From positions 1 to 64,000 of the forward strand of contig JAISBI010000041.1 in assembly GCA_031266275.1 (NCBI GenBank): a stretch of DNA of 64,000 nt. Reading direction: 5' to 3'. Within the stretch, counting starts at the first letter, position 1. Each line of letters opens with the position of its first letter. The stretch is from Candidatus Nomurabacteria bacterium (lineage in GTDB: Bacteria > Patescibacteriota > Saccharimonadia > Saccharimonadales > Saccharimonadaceae). Made by a program: the position numbers and the translations under genes. The notes under the pieces were generated by a model, which had not been told where the DNA came from, did not search any database, and worked only from the letters and a program-made list of their open reading frames with translations. This document shows positions 15,864 to 24,094 of this stretch, in pieces.

Positions 15864-18356
15864 ATGAAACGTTACGATCCGAGCAAAATTGAGGCCAAAT
15901 GGCAAAAGATTTGGCAAAATGAGAAGCCTTATGAGGCGGTTGATTTCGACGACGCGCGACCGAAGATATATCTGGCCGAAATGTTTCCATATCCGTCGGC
16001 GGCCGGACTGCACGTCGGCCACGTGCGCAATTTTACCATCGTTGACGTGTTGACGCGGTTTTACGGCCAGTTGGGCTACAATGTGATGCGGCCGTTTGGC
16101 TACGACACCTTTGGATTGCCGGCCGAAAATTACGCCATCAAAACCGGCACGGCGCCACAAGCTGTTACGACGGAAAACATCGCTAATTTCCGCAACCAAG
16201 CCCAGCGGCTCGGCTACGCTATCGATTGGTCGCGCGAAATCAGTTCGTCCGATCCGGAATATTACCGCTGGACGCAGTGGATTTTCGCGCGTTTGTTTGA
16301 ACGGGGCTTGGCCTATCAAAAGGAAAGCGACCAATGGTGGTGTCCGGTTGACAAAACCGTCCTCGCCAACGAACAGGTCGAAGCCGGCAAATGCTGGCGT
16401 TGCGGCGCGGAAGTTGAAAAGAAAACTATGAAGCAGTGGTTTTTCAAAATCACTGCATATGCCGACGAGCTGCTGGACAACCTCGACGACCTAGATTGGC
16501 CGGACAAGATTAAGACTATGCAGCGGAATTGGATAGGTAAGTCGGTCGGCGCCGAGATAGATTTCGTCATTGCGAACGAAGCGAAGCAATCCAGTGGAAC
16601 AACGGCTGGATCGCTTCGCGTTGCTCGCGATGACGGGGAGATAATTACTCGCGATGATGCTATAATTACGGTTTTTACAACCCGTCCTGATACGATTTTC
16701 GGCGCGACATTTATGGTGCTGGCGCCCGAACATCACCTAGTTAAACAAATTACTACCGACCAGCAACGACAAAAAGTCAACCAATACGTCGAGCAAACTC
16801 AAAAAAAATCCGACATCGAGCGGCAAGAAAACAAGCAAAAAACCGGCGTTTTCACCGGCGCCTATGCCATCAATCCGGCGACCAATGAAAAAATTCCGAT
16901 TTGGGTGGCCGATTACGTCCTCGCCAACTACGGTGAAGGCGCCATTATGGCGGTACCGGCTCACGATGAACGCGACTATGAATTCGCGCAGAAGTTTAAC
17001 TTACCGATTATTGAAGTTATTAAGCCGCAACTTTCGAAAACTGACCTCAAAAATTCGATCTGGACTGGTGAGGGCATCATGGTCAATTCCATGCAATTTG
17101 ATAATCAAAACTCTGGTACAGCCCGCGAAAAAATCGTCAAATGGCTATCAAAACAAGGCATTGGCCGTGAAAAAGTCAATTATCGGATGCGTGATTGGCT
17201 GATTTCGCGTCAACGTTATTGGGGGACGCCGATTCCGATTGCTTATGATAGCAAAGGCCAGCCGCATTTGATTCCGGACAATCAATTGCCGGTGCTGTTG
17301 CCAGGGGTCGAGGATTACAAACCGGACGACAGCGGCCGTTCGGCGCTGGCCAAAGCTGACGATTGGCCGAAGGTCACGATTGATGGTCAGGAAATGACGC
17401 GCGAGACCGACACGATGGATGGCTACGCCGATTCGTCGTGGTATCTGCTGCGTTATGCTGATCCGCATAATACAAAGCGAGCTTTTGATGCAAAAAAAAT
17501 CGATTTCTGGAATCCGGTCGACATCTACGCCGGCGCCGATCACGCGGTGGCGCACCTGCTGTACGTGCGGTTTTGGACCAAGTTTTTCGCCGACGAGGGT
17601 CTAATAGGTTTCCGCGAGCCAGTCAAAAAACTGATTTATCACGGCTATGTCAACGCGCCGGACGGTCAAAAGATGAGTAAGTCCAAAGGCAACGTCATCG
17701 ATCCGCTGGACATCATCGACAACGGCTACGGCGCCGATACCCTGCGGACCTACGAAATGTTTATGGGGCCGATGGATCAGGACGTGGCGTGGGACATCGC
17801 CAGCGTCGGCGGTGTGTTCCGATTTTTGAACCGGATTTGGAATTTGACACAAGATTTTATCGCCCAGCCGAACGACAAGGTTGACAATGAGCTGCGGCGA
17901 GCCCAACATAAAACCGTCAAAAAGGTGACCGGTGACATCAAACGCCTCAGCCTCAATACCGCCATCGCGGCGCTGATGGAATATCTCAACACTCTCGCCA
18001 AAAATCCGAAACGAATCAACCGCGAAAATATCGAGGTCCTATTGAAACTCCTAGCCCCGTTTGCGCCCCATATGGCTAATGAATTGTTTGAACAACTGGG
18101 CAATAAAACCGTCATCGACAACGCCGGCTGGCCAGAATATGATGAAAAACTAACAGAAGACGAACAGACCACCATCGCCGTCCAAGTCAACGGCAAATTG
18201 CGAGGCGAAATCAAGACCGCTCGAGACGCCAGCAAAACCGAAGTCAAAACCGCCGCCCTCGAACTCGAAAATGTCCAAAAGTTCACCGACGGCAAAACCA
18301 TCGCCAAGACAATTTACGTCCCGAATAAAATTATAAATCTCGTGCCGACCGATTGA
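15864..18356 (+). CDS. leuS: Leucyl-tRNA synthetase
   Basis: 830 residues, class Ia synthetase. HIGH-type motif at 50-53 (AGLHVGHVRNF), zinc-like CPVDK...CWRCG near 168-185, CP1 editing domain with FTTRPDTIFG, KMSKS at 603-607 and an anticodon-binding domain. Between GAEIDF (~230) and ITVFTTRPDT (~270) it carries about 24 extra residues (IANEAKQSSGTT... to RDD) that are the translation of a palindromic repeat at 16565-16635. The insert lies at the entry to the editing domain, a surface linker position, and the frame is kept, so the enzyme is probably active. Confidence 0.95.
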   Translation: MKRYDPSKIEAKWQKIWQNEKPYEAVDFDDARPKIYLAEMFPYPSAAGLHVGHVRNFTIVDVLTRFYGQLGYNVMRPFGYDTFGLPAENYAIKTGTAPQAVTTENIANFRNQAQRLGYAIDWSREISSSDPEYYRWTQWIFARLFERGLAYQKESDQWWCPVDKTVLANEQVEAGKCWRCGAEVEKKTMKQWFFKITAYADELLDNLDDLDWPDKIKTMQRNWIGKSVGAEIDFVIANEAKQSSGTTAGSLRVARDDGEIITRDDAIITVFTTRPDTIFGATFMVLAPEHHLVKQITTDQQRQKVNQYVEQTQKKSDIERQENKQKTGVFTGAYAINPATNEKIPIWVADYVLANYGEGAIMAVPAHDERDYEFAQKFNLPIIEVIKPQLSKTDLKNSIWTGEGIMVNSMQFDNQNSGTAREKIVKWLSKQGIGREKVNYRMRDWLISRQRYWGTPIPIAYDSKGQPHLIPDNQLPVLLPGVEDYKPDDSGRSALAKADDWPKVTIDGQEMTRETDTMDGYADSSWYLLRYADPHNTKRAFDAKKIDFWNPVDIYAGADHAVAHLLYVRFWTKFFADEGLIGFREPVKKLIYHGYVNAPDGQKMSKSKGNVIDPLDIIDNGYGADTLRTYEMFMGPMDQDVAWDIASVGGVFRFLNRIWNLTQDFIAQPNDKVDNELRRAQHKTVKKVTGDIKRLSLNTAIAALMEYLNTLAKNPKRINRENIEVLLKLLAPFAPHMANELFEQLGNKTVIDNAGWPEYDEKLTEDEQTTIAVQVNGKLRGEIKTARDASKTEVKTAALELENVQKFTDGKTIAKTIYVPNKIINLVPTD
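16565..16635 (+). repeat. RPE/MITE-like palindromic repeat inserted in frame in leuS
   Basis: 71 bp. The left arm (16565-16594, beginning CGTCATTGCGAA) is nearly the reverse complement of the right arm (16606-16635, ending GCGATGACG), with a ~11-bp loop and a few mismatches. The sequence type (GTCATTGCGA...GAAGCAATCC) is a widespread bacterial dispersed palindrome whose translation VIANEAKQS recurs in proteins of many genomes. I found no second copy in this window. Confidence 0.75.
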
Positions 18357-19031
18357 CTAATCTAAGTTATTGCTCAGCTGATTAATGGTGGATGTATTGA
18401 ATTTATACAATTTTGCCGGTCGCGAATTAGCATTATATTTGAATTTGCCAGTGGCGGTGACTTGGTTCAGTTTAAAAAACTTTTTCTGAAAATTACGCTT
18501 GTCTAGTTCTCGGCCGAACACGGCTTCGTAAGCCGCTTGGATATCTGCCATCGTAAACAACGGCGGCAATAAAGTTTTAATCAAATTAGTATGATTAACT
18601 TCCAAAATCAAGCGGTCGCGACCGAGTTGAATGATATCTTGGTGGTCATAGGCTAGTTCCGGCAAATTGTCAACTGGGAAGAATGCCACTTCAGCGGCAG
18701 TTTTTGTCGGTTTGACACTATTGTCGGCCGCAATATATGCAATAGACACGGCGTGTCCGCGCGGATCGCGAGCGACCGTGTCAAAAGCCCTGAGCTGATC
18801 CAGGTAAGCCAGTTTTTTCACGTCAATTCCTATTTTATAACTCATAATTCGCCGCAATGCCTCAAGAGTAGTTTCGCCCCGAGGTGCATAGCCGCCTGGC
18901 AACGACCAATAATCTTTGAAAGGATTAGCTGGCCGGTTCAAAAGTAAGACATTTAGCCGACCGTCAATGACGCGAAAAAGAATCAAGTCAACGGTCAAAA
19001 CAGGGGATACGTATTTAGTAGCGTATTTCAT
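18357..19031 (-). CDS. nrtR: NrtR-type NUDIX-related transcriptional regulator
   Basis: 224 residues. The N-terminal NUDIX domain has LLNRPANPFKDYWSLPGGY and the NUDIX box start G-x5-E, but the catalytic REUxEE part reads RRIMSYKIG, so the hydrolase glutamates are lost. The C-terminal ~80 residues look like a winged helix (FTMADIQAAYEAVFG, RNFQKKFFKL). This is the NrtR architecture: an ADP-ribose-sensing repressor of NAD genes. ATG 19031 is chosen because TGC-TATGAT (19043-19038) lies 6 nt upstream. It sits beside two operons with palindromic operators and an NAD-salvage operon, which strongly supports the assignment. Confidence 0.85.
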   Translation of the reverse strand: MKYATKYVSPVLTVDLILFRVIDGRLNVLLLNRPANPFKDYWSLPGGYAPRGETTLEALRRIMSYKIGIDVKKLAYLDQLRAFDTVARDPRGHAVSIAYIAADNSVKPTKTAAEVAFFPVDNLPELAYDHQDIIQLGRDRLILEVNHTNLIKTLLPPLFTMADIQAAYEAVFGRELDKRNFQKKFFKLNQVTATGKFKYNANSRPAKLYKFNTSTINQLSNNLD

Positions 19032-19037
19032 ACATTT

Positions 19038-19067
19038 ATCATAGCACACATTAGTATAGTTTGGCAA
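19038..19067 (-). promoter_or_regulatory. nrtR promoter
   Basis: On the minus strand: TTGCCA (19067-19062), 18-bp spacer, TATGAT (19043-19038) preceded by TGC. The start codon follows 6 nt later, so leaderless-type. Confidence 0.5.
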
Positions 19068-19115
19068 GCCTAGCGCCAGCAAGATTAGTCGCTATCAGTG
19101 AGTAATATGGCCATA

Positions 19116-19244
19116 TGTTGTAAAAAATACAACACCACTTTTACAGAGTGAAAACCCGAATTGCCTAGTTAAAAAATGGAAAACTATTGACTTCTTGGTC
19201 TTGCTTTGTGTATTATGTACACATAGTAAGTGTATACTATACAC
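19116..19244 (+). promoter_or_regulatory. Operator array and promoter of the nicotinamidase-like/VWA/PP2C/kinase operon
   Basis: Three palindrome types in order: TGTTGTA-N5-TACAACA (19116-19134); TTTTACAGAGTGAAAA (19141-19156); then TTGACT (-35, 19189-19194) with TATTAT (-10) embedded in GTGTATTATGTACAC (19208-19222), followed by the perfect palindrome GTGTATACTATACAC (19230-19244). The last two boxes are centred 22 bp apart, two helical turns, and overlap the core promoter, as expected of repressor sites. The same set occurs at 23892-24048. NrtR is the best candidate for the GTGTA...TACAC boxes (inference). Confidence 0.75.
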
Positions 19245-19389
19245 GAACTAGTACCCTAAAAATAGATGCTAATACGCACATGCTAAACGTTAACGTCGGA
19301 AATGCTCGAAATCAATTACGATTACAGAGCTGAGCTTTACAATCCGAATCGAACAAGTGGTAGTTTTTTGAGACAAGGAGGAAACCCAA

Positions 19390-20391
19390 ATGACAAATCT
19401 CAAAACCAAGTACGAAGAAATCGTCGACGTTGCGGCAATCGCAACCGGCAAATTCGCGCACCCGGAAAGTGCAATCAGGCTCGGTTTGACCGAGAACGTG
19501 CCAGCGGCGCGCAGTGATGCGGAGAAGATTTTGGGGATCGGTATCGATTTCCAGAATGACTTCGTCTTGCCTGACAAATCGTTGGTAGCGGACGGCGAGC
19601 CCTATGGTTCGCTGAGCGTACCGGGTTCGGCGGGAGATATTGAGCGTTTTACACGCTTTATCTACAACAACTTGCCGAAAATCACCCGCATTTTCCTGTC
19701 GATTGATACGCATTATGTGTATCAAATCTTTCATGGGGCGCTGTGGCGTGACCGGGACGGCAATCCGGCCGCTCCGTATACGATGATTACGCCGGAAATG
19801 TTGCTGGCAGACGAATATCGTTTCGTCGGTGGCGATCCGAAACTGGCCGCAGATTGCGTCAAAGCACTGGCAGCGGCCGGCAAAGGCGGCGTCTTCATCT
19901 GGCCCTATCATTGTTTGGTAGGCACGGCGGGATGGGCGCTGGAAAACCAGCTGATGCAGATGGTGTTTTATCATTCAGCGGCCCGCAAAACCATCGGCAT
20001 TGAACGGCCGACGCCGACCATCAAAGGTTCGAATATCTATACTGAGATGTATGGATTTCTCGAACCCGAGTTCAATCCGAACGGCACAATAGTGAACCAT
20101 GATGTGCTGAACCTGTTGGCTGGGTTCGACGATAGTACGGGCGACATTGATAAATTCAATTACGATAGAATCTTCATCGGCGGCGAGGCGGGCAGTCACT
20201 GTCTGCTCGAGTCAACGAAACAGATTCTGAAACGGTTTGAGGACTATCCTGAATTTACTCAGCGGATTACGATCCTCGAGGATTGCACTTCGCCGGTGCC
20301 CGGCTTCGAACAGCAAATGGAGGACGCTTTTGACGATTTCAAAAAGTCGTATGGCGTGACCATCGCCAAATCAACCGATATCACTCTGTAA
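19390..20391 (+). CDS. Large nicotinamidase/isochorismatase-like cysteine hydrolase
   Basis: 333 residues behind AAGGAGG. Isochorismatase-fold motifs: catalytic Asp region GIDFQNDFVLP (~50-60), VPGSAGDIERF, DTHYVYQIFH, IWPYHCLVGTAG, and the nucleophile region IGGEAGSHCLLEST with the Cys in the expected place. It is much longer than a standard nicotinamidase (~180-220) such as the one at 28456-29004. Nicotinamide deamidation is plausible but a related amidase substrate is possible. It leads an operon with a VWA protein, a PP2C phosphatase and a kinase, and its promoter carries putative NrtR boxes. Confidence 0.75.
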   Translation: MTNLKTKYEEIVDVAAIATGKFAHPESAIRLGLTENVPAARSDAEKILGIGIDFQNDFVLPDKSLVADGEPYGSLSVPGSAGDIERFTRFIYNNLPKITRIFLSIDTHYVYQIFHGALWRDRDGNPAAPYTMITPEMLLADEYRFVGGDPKLAADCVKALAAAGKGGVFIWPYHCLVGTAGWALENQLMQMVFYHSAARKTIGIERPTPTIKGSNIYTEMYGFLEPEFNPNGTIVNHDVLNLLAGFDDSTGDIDKFNYDRIFIGGEAGSHCLLESTKQILKRFEDYPEFTQRITILEDCTSPVPGFEQQMEDAFDDFKKSYGVTIAKSTDITL

Positions 20392-20441
20392 GGGCGCCGC
20401 AACAAGCGCAAATTCTGGAAAAATCAGAAAGGAGAAATGAA

Positions 20442-21152
20442 ATGTCTGATTTAGTAATGGAAAAAGAAGATTTCGGCGGAGGAATCGAAGCCGAAGTTAG
20501 CCCGCATCTGCCGACGGAAGAGGTCGAAAACGATCACATTTTCCTGTTCGGTATCGTGCGTGACCGCAGTGGTTCGATGGACGGCTATCAGTCGCCCATG
20601 AAAAAATCGACGCAGGAGTTCATCGAGTCAATCAAAGGCTCCAAACAGGACGACGAAATTCTCGTCAGCCTGACGGAGTTCGATGACAAGATTGACTCCT
20701 ACGGCTATGTCAATATTGACGATATGCCGACCAATTTCCAGCCGCGCGGTGCGACAGCACTGTATGACGCCATCATCGTCGCCCAGAAACGTCTTTTCGA
20801 CAGCAATGGCGGTGGACGGATGGAAGAATTTACAGCCGACGGAGTACGCGCACGCGGTGCGCTGGTCATCTTCAGCGATGGGTATGACAATGACTCTCAA
20901 TCGTCTGTCAACGACGCCAAAAGAGCTATTGATATCCTGAAAAAGCAGGAAGTCATGGTGGCTTTCGTCGCTTTCGGCGGGGCGGCCAAAGGTATCGCGG
21001 CGCAACTCGGCATCAGTGCCGAAAACACGCTCGAGACCGATGCGACAGCGTCTGACCTGCGGCGAATCTGGGGAATTCTCTCCAAGTCCGCCGTCAGCGC
21101 CAGCAAAAATGCAGCGGCCGGCGTGTCGCAGGACGCGTTCTTCGAAGTCTGA
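20442..21152 (+). CDS. TerY-like von Willebrand factor A domain protein
   Basis: 236 residues, SD AAAGGAG. A single VWA domain with a complete MIDAS: D-x-S-x-S (DRSGSM, ~45-50), the Thr in RGATALYDA and the Asp in FSDGYDND. TerY-type VWA proteins form a conserved triad with a PP2C phosphatase and a Ser/Thr kinase (TerY-P), exactly the next two genes. The VWA domain probably binds a metal-dependent partner or the phosphorylated target. Short N- and C-terminal tails without signal peptide indicate cytoplasm. Confidence 0.8.
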   Translation: MSDLVMEKEDFGGGIEAEVSPHLPTEEVENDHIFLFGIVRDRSGSMDGYQSPMKKSTQEFIESIKGSKQDDEILVSLTEFDDKIDSYGYVNIDDMPTNFQPRGATALYDAIIVAQKRLFDSNGGGRMEEFTADGVRARGALVIFSDGYDNDSQSSVNDAKRAIDILKKQEVMVAFVAFGGAAKGIAAQLGISAENTLETDATASDLRRIWGILSKSAVSASKNAAAGVSQDAFFEV

Positions 21153-21182
21153 GGTCGACGGAGCAAATCAATCTATTTTTAT

Positions 21183-21207
21183 CGGGGGTGCTCTATAAGC
21201 GCCCCCG
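21183..21207 (+). promoter_or_regulatory. Intercistronic hairpin between VWA and PP2C genes
   Basis: CGGGGGTGC and GCGCCCCCG flank a TCTATAA loop. There is no T-run after it, so it is more likely an mRNA stability or processing element than a terminator. The PP2C SD (AGGAGG) follows at 21215. Confidence 0.5.
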
Positions 21208-21228
21208 TATCTATAGGAGGTGAAAATC

Positions 21229-22017
21229 ATGATTGTTTTATCAAAAATTGGCAACGAACACTTGTTCGCTGGCGTCAATCGTCAAGATATGGCTTTTGCC
21301 ACTTGGGGCGATTCGCTCATCAGCGAAAATGAGGCGGCCGAAAAAGCGGTCAAACTACGCTTGCCGATTGGCAATACCAAATTTGCCCTCGACGGTTGTG
21401 GCTCGATGAAGCATTCTGAAGTCGGAGCTAAGTTGTTTTCTCAGTTGCTGGTGTCAAACGGACACGAACTGACACCGGAAAACTTCGAGCGTCATGTCGA
21501 TGAAGCGTTTTGGCGATTGACTTCGTTTATCCCAAATGACAAGTTTCGTTTTCAAAACCTGTCGTTCACGATTTTGGCGGTGATTGAAACCGCCGACGAG
21601 TTCGTAGTCAAAGCCTGCGGCGACGGTTATGTATTGGGGCAACGGCAAGCGGCGAGAAATGGTTTATCAAAACTGATTTTCGGCCCGCCGGCCCCGTCTA
21701 AATCGACGCCGATTGAAGTCGTCGAACGTCTGGACGACGGCGATTATCCGTCATACTACGTTTACAATTTCATCGTCGATAAAAACCTGCTCGACGAATA
21801 TCGCGACGGCGTAGCGTTTCAAACTTTGCGCTACAGCAAGAGCGAATGGGCGAATATCGGCGTGGCAACCGACGGTTATCGTTTTGTGCCTGATTTGGAG
21901 CCAAAAGAATCAGAAACTTGGAAAGACGCGTTGATGAATGGCAAGAGAGGAATTTTGAGCAAGGTCATCAACCGTAATCAAGCCAAATTCAAAGACGATA
22001 TCTCAATTTGTTTATGA
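21229..22017 (+). CDS. PP2C-family protein phosphatase
   Basis: 262 residues. ATG 21229 is chosen because AGGAGG lies 8 nt upstream; GTG 21220 is inside the SD. PP2C metal-site motifs: DGCGSMKHSEVGA (the DGxGG-type loop), LSFTILAV, CGDGYVL, IGVATDGY and the terminal KDDISICL (DD-T/S-type). This is the phosphatase member of the TerY-P-like triad and presumably reverses the kinase encoded next, on the VWA protein or a shared target (inference). Confidence 0.8.
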   Translation: MIVLSKIGNEHLFAGVNRQDMAFATWGDSLISENEAAEKAVKLRLPIGNTKFALDGCGSMKHSEVGAKLFSQLLVSNGHELTPENFERHVDEAFWRLTSFIPNDKFRFQNLSFTILAVIETADEFVVKACGDGYVLGQRQAARNGLSKLIFGPPAPSKSTPIEVVERLDDGDYPSYYVYNFIVDKNLLDEYRDGVAFQTLRYSKSEWANIGVATDGYRFVPDLEPKESETWKDALMNGKRGILSKVINRNQAKFKDDISICL

Positions 22018-22033
22018 CAAGGAGGTGAGATAG

Positions 22034-23803
22034 TTGGCTATTAACTTTACGCAGACGCAGCTGAAAAAGCTGCCGAAATTGGCAGAGGGCGGTGAAGCGG
22101 CCATTTATGAACACGGCCATGACGTCATCAAGATTTTTCACCCGACGTCGCGAATTGACGATAAGGAGAAAAAGGTTGAGGCTCTGTTGCGGCATAAATT
22201 GCGCGCTAAAGGCTTGGTTTTGCCGACAGACACCGTGACTGTGAACGGCAAATTCGCCGGTTATGCCATGCCGTGCGTCAAAAATGCTAACCCGCTGCAC
22301 GATTTCACCAAAGCTCGTTTCGTCAAAGCTGAAAACTTGGACAACAAGAGCACTTTGGAGATTGTGACGGCGATCGGCAAGACGCTCGACAAATTACACG
22401 GCGGCGGCGTAGTCATCGGCGACGTCAGCGACAATAACTTCATGGCGACCATTAAATCGCCCCACGCAGTCTATTTCATTGATTTGGACAGTTGGGGGAT
22501 TAGTGGCTTGCCGCCGGACGCTTTCACGGAGACATTCGTGCCGCCGGAAAGCTATGGCAAGAAGCAAATGTCGCTGAATGAGCAGACTGACTGCTTCGGC
22601 TATGCGATTTTGGCGTTCAATGTGTTGACGCGGCTACATCCGTTTAATGGTACATATACCAAAAATGACCGGATGAGCGTCGCCGAGCGCATCAAAAATC
22701 AATTGTCAGTACTCGGGTCGGCCAAAGGCGACATCATCGTCAACAAAGCCATTCCGTCTTGGCAGTGGATGAGTCCGGACTTAATCGACGGATTTCTGTC
22801 GGTTTTCGAAAAAGGCGAGCGCCGAAATATCGCGTCGCTGATTGAAGACCAACTCAAGCATTCCAAAAAATGCAAGGTCCATGATGTTTGGTATTACGAC
22901 AAATTTGCCGACTGTCCGCTCTGTAGCGGGCAGGCCAAAATCATCGCTATACCGGTACCGACCAAAGTCGCGCCGAGCGGCAGCAAGCAGCCACAGATTG
23001 TGGTATTGTTTGAAGCTGGCGACGTGCGGCTGATGATTGACGTGAAAACTTATATCGCGCAGGATGGACAGGTCGTCTATCACCCGACCGGCAAGCGTGT
23101 CGACAGAGGCACCGGCAGGATTCATTTCACGGCCGGAAAGCCTGGCGATCGTTATGTTTTGAGAGTAGGCAGGCGCAACGTTGCAATTACCGACACGGAG
23201 GGCAACAATAGCGGCCAATTCAGGCGAGCTTATGATTCATCATATGTCGTCAGCGGGGCCAAAGTGTTCTATGTCGATGAAAGCGACGTCGTGCGACAAC
23301 TGCAATTGACGTCGGTCGGGATTAGTGACAGCGTGATTGCGCAGAGCAACAATCCGCTGCTGGCGGCCAATGGCAGAGGCGAGATTTTCGTTCTGGCGCG
23401 CTATCGCGATCGCTTGATGGCCAGCTATGACGGACGCAATACGGAAGTCATGACCGACGACAAGGTGACCGAATACACCATCAAATACGACGAAAAGACT
23501 GCCACTTGGTTATTCATTTATGAAAAACCGAACGGCAGGCATCGCACGATGGTGTTCGGCCCTGACGGCGTGGAATTTGACAGCGAGATGTTCCAATACA
23601 ATGCCACGCCGCTGTCGAATGTTTGCTATCAAGCTGGTACGGTTTACGGACCAGGTAACAGCGAGGTAATTGGTGTAAATTTGAAAAAAAATACCACCAG
23701 GACGTTCGCTTGCTCAGTCGTCGACGCCAATTCGGCGCTGTCGTTCGAAAACGGCGGATTTGTTATTGTAACCGATGACAAAGTTTACCGTTTCGGCGGC
23801 TGA
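22034..23803 (+). CDS. Ser/Thr kinase with zinc-ribbon and C-terminal propeller-like domain (TerY-P kinase)
   Basis: 589 residues; TTG start with AAGGAGG 8 nt upstream. Kinase motifs: Gly-rich AEGGEAAIYE (~15-24), Lys in VIKIF, catalytic loop VVIGDVSDNN, metal-binding FIDLDSW (DFG position), and PPESYG in the activation/substrate region. At about 284-302 C-x-H ... C-x2-C (CKVHD, DCPLCS) forms a zinc ribbon, matching TerY-P kinases. From ~330 on, repeated beta-strand units (GQVVYHPTGK, NPLLAANGRGEIFVL, KVYRFGG) suggest a sensor beta-propeller. The operon ends at the terminator at 23837. Cytoplasmic. Confidence 0.8.
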   Translation: MAINFTQTQLKKLPKLAEGGEAAIYEHGHDVIKIFHPTSRIDDKEKKVEALLRHKLRAKGLVLPTDTVTVNGKFAGYAMPCVKNANPLHDFTKARFVKAENLDNKSTLEIVTAIGKTLDKLHGGGVVIGDVSDNNFMATIKSPHAVYFIDLDSWGISGLPPDAFTETFVPPESYGKKQMSLNEQTDCFGYAILAFNVLTRLHPFNGTYTKNDRMSVAERIKNQLSVLGSAKGDIIVNKAIPSWQWMSPDLIDGFLSVFEKGERRNIASLIEDQLKHSKKCKVHDVWYYDKFADCPLCSGQAKIIAIPVPTKVAPSGSKQPQIVVLFEAGDVRLMIDVKTYIAQDGQVVYHPTGKRVDRGTGRIHFTAGKPGDRYVLRVGRRNVAITDTEGNNSGQFRRAYDSSYVVSGAKVFYVDESDVVRQLQLTSVGISDSVIAQSNNPLLAANGRGEIFVLARYRDRLMASYDGRNTEVMTDDKVTEYTIKYDEKTATWLFIYEKPNGRHRTMVFGPDGVEFDSEMFQYNATPLSNVCYQAGTVYGPGNSEVIGVNLKKNTTRTFACSVVDANSALSFENGGFVIVTDDKVYRFGG

Positions 23804-23836
23804 GAGCCGAAGTACGAAGCATCTATTATTAAAAAT

Positions 23837-23873
23837 CCCCATGAGTCGATTAAGATTCATGGGGTTTCTTTTA
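23837..23873 (+). terminator. Terminator of the TerY-P-like operon
   Basis: CCCCATGA and TCATGGGG stem followed by TTTCTTTTAT. The preceding AGCATCTATTATT also precedes the terminator at 25040, so the two units share their end module. Confidence 0.8.
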
Positions 23874-23891
23874 TCGAGTTAATTAATAAAC

Positions 23892-24048
23892 TGTTGTAAA
23901 AACTACAACATCATTTTTACAGAGTAAAAAGGCGGATATTTTAGCTAAAACTAGGAGGATAGTTGACTTTCTACTCTATCTTCGTGTATTATATACACAT
24001 AGCAAAAGCACGTTGCCGGAACCTTGAAAAAATAGGTGTAATATACAC
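23892..24048 (+). promoter_or_regulatory. Second operator array and promoter (radical SAM gene)
   Basis: Same order as 19116-19244: TGTTGTA-N5-TACAACA (23892-23910), TTTTTAC-AGA-GTAAAAA, TTGACT (23963-23968), TATTAT within GTGTATTATATACAC (23984-23998), and a second box GTGTAATATACAC (24036-24048), here further downstream. Predicted NrtR control. Confidence 0.75.
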
Positions 24049-24094
24049 AAACCAACTAATTGTTAACCAAAGAACCGTGTGGGAGGTGATTTAA

